A stretch of 64,000 nucleotides of DNA from Hypomesus transpacificus. Taxonomy: Eukaryota; Chordata; Actinopteri; Osmeriformes; Osmeridae. The stretch lies in contig NC_061061.1 in the NCBI RefSeq assembly GCF_021917145.1, forward strand, positions 15,949,484 through 16,013,483. Direction: 5' to 3'. Positions 57,226 through 64,000 of this stretch are shown here, in pieces. Below the pieces are notes generated by a model, which saw only the letters and a list, made by a program, of their open reading frames with translations, was not told where the DNA came from and searched no databases. The translations under genes and the position numbers were made by a program. Every line of letters begins with the position of its first letter. Positions within the stretch are counted from its first letter, which is position 1.

Positions 57226-57672
57226 CTCTTAAACGGCGAGGGTGGGCGGCATTCATACAAGAGGAGTTCAGTCCGACTCGGACATGTACACCAGTGAGGG
57301 TGCATCTGCAAGATCATCCTTCTGTGCATGTCTGAGTGTGTTTAGAACATTACAGAGAAGGCCAACTGTCAACTGTCAACAGTCTTTGATGGCGCACAGT
57401 CACACAGAACAACTTTAACAGGTCTATGGTCATGATCCCTTGCCCAGATGCACTGCTGCGCGTGCAGGCCAAGCAGACTGGCGTCTGCCCTCCCCCTTCC
57501 CCCCCTCCGCCCCTCCCCTAACCCCTCCCTCCACGGCCGTCTCCAGTCTTTTATTTCCCTTTTAATGATCTATAAAGGGACTGTTACTTTTTAAATAAAC
57601 CATAAAGTAGGGCCTCATAAAAACCAGCCCAAGTCCTGGACACAGGCCAAGCTCTGAGATGCTCTCGCAAGC

Positions 57673-57762
57673 ATGTGGGTGAGCGTGTGTGTGAGTGTGT
57701 GTGTGTGTATGTGTGTGTGAGTGTGTGTGAGTGTATGTGTGTGTGAGTGTGTGTGTGTGAAT
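57673..57762 (+). repeat. (TG)n microsatellite
   Basis: An interrupted TG repeat with TGAG and TATG variants. Confidence 0.9.
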
Positions 57763-59351
57763 GTGCTTTTGACGGAGAGAGATTGTTATACTGCTTATAC
57801 TTATGTATAATCCTAATCATTTAGTGATGGGTCTGGAAAAGCTCAAGTTATTCTTTATTTACTTCAACAGAAAAAATACACCTCTCTACTAAAAAAAACA
57901 CTTGCTTTTATGTTACAGTTAGTTAGCATTTTAATGACCGAACCTATGGCTGGTAAACATGCCCTGTTTTAACCTGATTCTGAAGAATGACAGGCACACT
58001 TCCAAACTCCACATTCACACATACAGATATAAATTGGCACGGGAAACGTTGATGATGTGTGTGGGCTGATGCTCTTTTAGCAAGTTGGGCTTCATTCTGA
58101 TATTTTATCTAAACTGTCGACCGTTAAAAGTGATCACTCACCGTTCTGCAGGTAACAAGCTGTTAATCTTTTGGGGACAACACTACCAGTCAAATGACAA
58201 GTGTCAAAATGTGTGTCAGGTGCTACTAAGACGAGCCCGAGTGAGTTATTTTCCCGAAACTGTAGCTATCTAGCTTTAGTTAACTAACGGGCTAAGTTAC
58301 CTAGAATTATACTCTTAGCAATGCTAAAACCATGTTAGTGTTGTTAGGCTTCTAATTAGTACTTTCTGAAGGCATACTAAAGCGTTTGTCGTCTAGTTTT
58401 TGTCTGTCGGAAGATATTAAATTGGAATGTTCGAATCACATATTTGTGACGCTATACTGTTTAAAAGCCTAAGGATGTAAAAGTCAATGAAAGTTATTGA
58501 AAGTTACAATACCCTGGGTTTGATAGATACTCTGTAAAGCATACCATTAAGAACAGTTATGCTTCTACAAGGTGTGCCTAGTGTGATTCTCAATACAAAT
58601 ACGAACATTAATGTTCCTATTACAAAGCAGGTTGTATGAAACAATGTGTCTATCTCCAGAGGAAGAACAGACAACTGTTTTTTTCATTCAGTAGAGTGTG
58701 TGGGTGCAAGTGATCTCCCAGTCTCTCCCTCAACACTCCAAAACGTTTCAAAGAACCAGCACAAAAAAAGGAGGGAGAAATAAATAATTGCCCGTTTTAG
58801 TGGAGAGCAACGTCGAGAAATATGTGTCGCTCATGCAGAGCTTCAAACGGCTCGACGCGGTAAAGAGAGCAAATCTTAGCGTGCCGCGTTTAGGACATCA
58901 AACGGCCTGCAATCAAGCGCCTCACAGTGAGACTCATCTCTCTCTCTCTCTCCCTCTCCTCGTATCTTCTCTGCTCCCTCTCTCTCCTCCCTGGGAGAGG
59001 TGCCTCCTCTGTCTATGCTCCTCCGCTACTTCAAAAGAGAGAGGGAGAAAGAGACAGAGGGAAAGCGAAAGAAAGAGAAAGCGTGCGTGCGAGAGAGAGA
59101 GAGTTTGATGAGGAGTCACCATTTCAAACGAAAAGTTGTTCTAATGGGTGAGGAGAGCGAACACGAGGAACGATGAGCGAAGTCACAACTTTTCTGCCGT
59201 CACGCTTTTGATGAGATGATAGGATTTGGAGGCTGAGAAACTCCAAATTCAGTGGAGGCTGGTGCATAACGGCCTCCAGTCACACTGCGGCCTTCACTGG
59301 ACCTACGGACCACCTTGTCAGTGCTTCATTGTAAATGTCAACGAGGTCAGG

Positions 59352-59418
59352 GTGCGAATTACAGGGTGGTTTGGGGGGGTCTGAGTCCCCCCCCCCATTG
59401 TCACTGTATAATTAGCAC
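59352..59418. mobile_element. Short terminal-inverted-repeat element, copy 2 (internally deleted)
   Basis: The left end GTGCGAATTACAGGGTGGTT matches copy 1 at 4111, and the right end, reverse-complemented, reads GTGCTAATTATACAGTGACA, matching copy 1's right end. A G tract and a C tract lie between. At about 67 bp it is an internally deleted relative of the 207-bp copy. Confidence 0.6.
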
Positions 59419-59639
59419 TCTGAACGAGGTAATACACTGTGTCTACATCGACATAAAATGGAAATGACAGGCACTTTTCCTCAACAAGCTCCTCTCCTCC
59501 TTTTGTTTTCCACTCCTCTGCCATTTGTGTTCATATCAACCTGCTTGATGCTCTGCTACCTGTGATCCCTCTCTCCTCCCTTCCCCTCCAGCCTCTCTCT
59601 CCCCCGGCTCCTCTTTTGTCCTTGATTACCTTGAGGAGC

Positions 59640-59700
59640 TTCCAGTCTCCCAGTCTTTCACTAATGGAGCATTAGCATGCAAATAGCAGCAAGCGCCGGA
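59640..59700. promoter_or_regulatory. POU octamer with flanking homeodomain cores
   Basis: ATGCAAAT (59677-59684) is a perfect octamer, preceded by ACTAATGG and GCATTAGC. It stands in non-repeat sequence of foxo6 intron 1. Its role as an enhancer is inferred. Confidence 0.35.
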
Positions 59701-59724
59701 TCCGTCCAGCCAGGGAGGAGAGAG

Positions 59725-59832
59725 GGAGGACGAGGAGGCAGGACGAGGAGGCAGGACGAGGAGGCAGGACGAGGAGGCAGGACGAGGAGGCAGGACGAGG
59801 AGGCAGGATGAGGAGGGAGGACGAGGAGGCAG
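59725..59832 (+). repeat. Minisatellite, 13-bp unit, about 8 copies
   Basis: The unit GACGAGGAGGCAG repeats about eight times with few changes. The minus-strand Ser/Pro/Leu-repeat frame is a by-product. Confidence 0.92.
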
Positions 59833-60314
59833 GCAAGGTTTTATTAAAGGAAGGAAGGGGGTGGGGGGGGGGGGATGGAAAAGTGTCTCGACACTGAAAC
59901 CGATAAAAGCCTTCAGGATAAATACCACGGTTTTTACAGTTCACTTGTAGAGACACACACTATCTGTGGCCAACTCTCCAATCTGGGAATGCTGGTGTTG
60001 TATCAAACTGTCAAAGTGTTGTAAGATCTTGAATGATTTACATATTAATGTGTGCACGCAAATGTGTGAGCGTGTGTTTTTTTTATGCAATTGTACTTTT
60101 AAGTTCTAGAGAAAGGGTGGGAAAACGTGTGTTTGTGTGTGACTTTATGTGTGTAAGAGTGAGAAAATACGTATATTTCCATTAGCAAACTAGCTTTCCT
60201 GACTGGTGCTGCAGCATTTCTTCTCTGAAAAATTCAAGTTGGAGACCAAAGGTTTTTTGTCTAGAGAGAGCAGTCTTGCCCAAGCCTCGCATTCCCCCAA
60301 ATAAATAAGAATTT

Positions 60315-60331
60315 TTGATTACAGTAATCAA
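60315..60331. promoter_or_regulatory. Palindromic paired-homeodomain-like site
   Basis: Arm TTGATTAC, a central A, then GTAATCAA: an 8-base perfect inverted repeat. It is followed by CTATTAATAATG. Such inverted ATTA/TAAT cores suit homeodomain dimers. It lies in repeat-free sequence (60180-60540) of foxo6 intron 1. Confidence 0.4.
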
Positions 60332-60783
60332 AGCTATTAATAATGTAGCCACTGCCGTGATGCAGTGCAGATAAAAGAAAGCGTAGGAGATTGCTGCCAG
60401 ACTGTCCCTTCCAGTGGGTCTGCTCTGCAAAAATGAACAACCCACAAACCAAAAGGCCATGCGGTGTTTTGAGGTAATTCTGTAACTTCCATCAACCAAT
60501 TACTTTTGGTGAACTCCATTTCCCAAACCTGTTTGCTTTTAGAAATAGTTTTCTTCTTTTGAGCTGTTTAGGGGTGATTCTTGATGTCTTTGGTGACACG
60601 ATGAGATGGAAAGTGTGGAATGCAGAGAGGAGTGGGAGATAAAAGTTGTGAATTGGATTTGTGGTGTTTGATTGTACTCTTTAGTTATATATGAATATTC
60701 CCTTTCTCCAACGCCTTCATCTTACTGTCATACACCCTCTAAGGTAATGCAGATCCACACCAATGCACACACACAAACACACA

Positions 60784-60834
60784 CATATATATATACAGTA
60801 GATGTATATATATATATTTGATATATATATATAT
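60784..60834 (+). repeat. (AT)n-rich microsatellite
   Basis: AT-alternating stretches are broken by ACAGTAGATG. A short CA tract precedes it at 60763-60784. Confidence 0.85.
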
Positions 60835-63517
60835 ACCTCTCCTTCCCTGAAGAGAACTTGGCAGTGATCCAGCTCCTGGAGAATTTATAAAGAGCTATTG
60901 TAGTTAGCATCTTTAATCAGCTCAGTACGCTTACTGACAGGAATGTGTGAAGAAAACTGTCTCTCGCTGTCTCTCTCTCTCTGTCTCTCTTTCGCCTTCT
61001 CCCTCTCACACGCATAAACGCACACACAAACACACAGCACCTGAATTCTCTATCTCCCACTACCCTAGAGAGACAGACTCTCTGTCTCCAGCTCTCCGGA
61101 TCAGAGATGATACGTTTATGGCACACAATATCCAGGAGTGAGGGGGGTTGAGGCGTGGGCGGTGGGTAACATAAGGGTGGCATATGGGCTTATGGTCAAT
61201 AGACATGTTCCCACCACACTGTGGAGGTCTGTATGTACAGAATGTATTGTTATATGGGTGTTACTGTGTGTGTGTGTGTCTGTGTGCGCTCATCCGAGGT
61301 CCATGTAGAGTACACCCAAGTCAAAGCCAGTCTGTGGTACAGGTGCACAGGACCATCTGGAGACCACATTGAGAAGGTTAGAGACTGGGGTGGGGGGGCG
61401 GGGGGGGCAGGGGGGGGGCGGTGCCAAGCCTAGGTGGAGGATCGTACCACAGCCATTAAACAGCAGGGGGGAGTCTGGTCTGCACTACCCCACCATGCAC
61501 CTGTTCCAATGCAGCTGTCTCCTCAAGTGCCCCCAGAACCTCCTCCAGCAGCAGCGTGAACAGGGCCACCCAGCGTCTGCGGAGCCCGAGGGGCCAGAGG
61601 AGGTGTCTGGAGCCCTCCTTCACAGCCGGACCTGAGAGGAACCCTGACCACTCAGTGACTCCAGCATGGCCGAGCTTGTTGTGTATGCCGGACAATGCCA
61701 AAACACACAAGGATAGTCAGGTGTCTCCCTGACACAGTGGTGTGCAGACGATAGCCGGGTCAGTTCCACACTTGCCCGTTGTTTAAACTGCATAGGCGGT
61801 TCACGTTTCGTTCCCGGCGTGCTACTGTGGACATTGGATGGTAGCGGATTGGGTGTGTGTCCTTATCTTGGCCCTGTTTGGCGCTGGGTGGAGCGGTGCG
61901 AGAGTTGTTGGGGTCATTCCCAAGAGGCTTTTCGCAGAATGTTTTCTACAGTGTACGCACTCACAAAGTGGACTTCACACATCGACGAAGGAATCGGAGT
62001 GTGACTGTCAGGGTCCATCTGGTTGGAGCCCTTTTGACAGGCATTAAACGTCAACTGTCATCTGGAATAATACTGCATAGCTGGCCAGCGAGGCAGTCTG
62101 TGACAGAGTGCACACCTTCGAAGGTCATTCACAGTAGCAGAAGCCCACACTGAGTTTAACCTGCTTCAGATTCACATTGAATCATTCAGAGATTCAACTT
62201 CAGCTTAGCAGTTGGATTCAGACGGGATTCAAACGTCCCCTTTAGACAGATTCTGTTCTGGCAGAGCGAGTCATCCCTGTCTGAGCCAGTTTGTCATTCG
62301 GGTCAGGCGTCCGTGCCGGCAGCAGTGTGGTCTGGCCTGGCGTTGTCGCCGTCGTCTGCTGAGGGGAAAGCCCCCATGCCTCTCGCTTCCACTCCTCTGC
62401 ACACACACGTTAGTCTCATCAGCCCATTACATGCTCCGTTGGCCATGTTCTGCTTTTTATATCCATCAATCCCCGACATCAGGCGGCCCAATAACTCTGG
62501 AGAAAACGAGCGGAAAAAACGCTTACTCTTAAAACCAGGGGGTCCTCCTAATAGCGTAGCAAGCTAGGCTACATGTGAACGTCAGTGTCACGGCCTGTTT
62601 GTTTACTTGCTTCCTTACCATGAGTTCTCAGCAGTAGACACAAGCTCTATCACTGTAATTACACCGTCGACTGTGAATCCTGTCACACGGCTGAAAAGAG
62701 AGGGGACGTGTCTGGACATGACGCGCCACGCTAACGCTAATTCCCATAGAGACGGCTATGGGGTTAGCATAGCGGATTTGATTGGATCTGGCATTAACAT
62801 GACCTTGTATACACGTTTGTCCTCTAAGTACTTTTTCAGCTGAAAGATTATGGGTTGCTGAAAGAGTTTGGTGTATTTAGGTTAGGGTTTATGGTGGAGG
62901 ATTATAAGGATATTCTGCGTTAAAGGTGAGGTGAGGGGAGAGCAAGGGTTTGGGGGAGGTTGCTAGGATGATGAGGTCTGAGTTAGTAGAGAAAATTGAG
63001 TTTGTGTTGTTTTTTTTTGGGGGGGGGGATTCCTGTTAGGTGGGTGTTGGAATATTGATGTGATTTGTTGATGCTCCATTTGTTTTAGGTGGTCATTGAG
63101 ATTTTTCTGGAACATTGCCAGGTTGATTTTCAGGGTCATCCAACCCGCGGTGTCACAAGTGCCAGTGCTGCTATGAGGTAAGCTGAGGTAAAGTGAGCTG
63201 ATCTGAGCACCACTGGATCAGGTTAGCGCCGGCCAACAGGCTGGGGGCTGAAGACTATAATCAGTGTCAGCTCCAGCAGTGAGACGCCGGGCCAGACGCC
63301 TCAACAGATGCACGGGGTGAGACTTGACGTGGCGAGGTAGCCATTAAAGCCAGAGGGATGGAGGGGCTCAGACACAGCAGGGTACGGACAAAAGGGCTTG
63401 TCACTCCTGAAGCGAAGGATGGAAGGGGTCTACTGCATGAGAGACGGGGGTCAGAGGGACCATGGGACAGCGGACGGGACTCTCACTGAGGGAGCAAAAG
63501 GGAATTTACGATGCGAG

Positions 63518-63575
63518 TGAGTGTGTGTGTACGTGTGTGTGTGTGTACGTGTGTGTGTGTGTACGTGTACGTGTG
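63518..63575 (+). repeat. TG microsatellite with ACGTG interruptions
   Basis: The GTGTGTGTGTACGTG unit recurs about four times, giving a higher-order repeat within a TG tract. Confidence 0.88.
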
Positions 63576-64000
63576 TGTTCTCATACGTGTTCCTCGCTTC
63601 TTATCTGTAGTTACACCCCAGAGCAATTCACAGTCTGTCACTCACTCACACAGACGGGGCAAAACGAGAGGAGGGAGGGAAAGAGAGAGAGAGGTTGCTC
63701 CCTTGAGTCCGCTGACGAGGGCAGCCCGTTGGCACAGTTGTCATGCAGCTGGGCACCCTCTCTCGCCCCCCTCGGGGAATCTGTGTGCCAGCGCAGAGAG
63801 AAGGGAGGTCGACTGGAGAGGAGGAACGTGTGTGTAAGTGTGTGTAGTCTTTGTGTGTATTTACACGTTGTGCTGCTTCATCAAAGCTGACAACGTTGCT
63901 CTCCAAATCGTCTATAGGCTCATTACACAGTCCCGTTGTTGCTTAGAGGGTCCATTTACAGACAGGCTTACATAATGATAATAATAGGGCAACAGGGCTG

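Larger units (their letters stand above)
47373..64000 (+). other. foxo6: foxo6 intron 1 (runs past the window end)
   Basis: At least 16.6 kb without a recognisable exon. It holds dense CA/TG, CT/GA and G-run microsatellites, two minisatellites, one assembly gap and a few AT-rich islands with homeodomain-like motifs. A long first intron is usual in FoxO genes. Open frames here are low-complexity products of repeats. Confidence 0.7.

Overview
The window is nuclear DNA from a ray-finned (teleost-type) fish. The evidence is intron-split vertebrate genes with GT/AG junctions, dispersed tRNA-headed SINEs, short DNA transposons and dense CA/CT microsatellites. I rebuilt eight protein-coding loci by following reading phase across splice sites. 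Seven are complete from start to stop codon; the eighth, foxo6, has only its first coding exon here. There is one 100-base assembly gap (52056-52155). I saw no prokaryotic, viral or CRISPR-like system.

Layout, left to right: 1-2077, upstream of lin28a; 2078-8900, lin28a (+, 4 exons) with a 3' UTR to about 12.0 kb; 12316-15415, mecr (+, 10 exons); 16807-19302, smpdl3b (-, 8 exons); 20053-22832, rpa2 (+, 9 exons); 24084-27293, themis2 (-, 6 exons); 27898-30882, ppp1r8 (+, 7 exons); 32732-37838, a CYP4-family P450 (-, 12 exons); 39571-40838, med18 (+, 2 exons); 40839-46877, a gene-poor interval with candidate developmental enhancers; 46878-47372, foxo6 exon 1 (+); 47373-64000, foxo6 intron 1, full of microsatellites and with no further exon that I can find.

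The genes do not form one pathway. They include an RNA-binding repressor of let-7 (lin28a), a mitochondrial fatty acid synthesis enzyme (mecr), a GPI-anchored phosphodiesterase (smpdl3b), a replication protein (rpa2), an immune signalling adaptor (themis2), a PP1 regulator (ppp1r8), a microsomal monooxygenase (CYP4), a Mediator subunit (med18) and a forkhead factor (foxo6). From general knowledge, all the human counterparts lie on chromosome arm 1p, and SMPDL3B-RPA2-THEMIS2-PPP1R8 are neighbours there, so the block looks like conserved vertebrate linkage. smpdl3b/rpa2 and themis2/ppp1r8 are head-to-head pairs that probably share promoter regions.

The most noteworthy non-gene signals are: a cluster of let-7 and miR-125 seed matches in the lin28a 3' UTR; five copies of one SINE, each in an intron of a different gene; an hAT-type MITE with an 8-bp target duplication in mecr; a Tc1-like MITE ending 5 bases from the smpdl3b stop codon; a two-copy terminal-inverted-repeat family with G-rich subterminal tracts; an RFX X-box palindrome in lin28a; homeodomain-site clusters around foxo6; and an unassigned tRNA-like/TATA/poly(A) composite at about 56.7-57.2 kb. 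I found no wholly new gene system. Exon boundaries were read by eye and not tested against transcripts.
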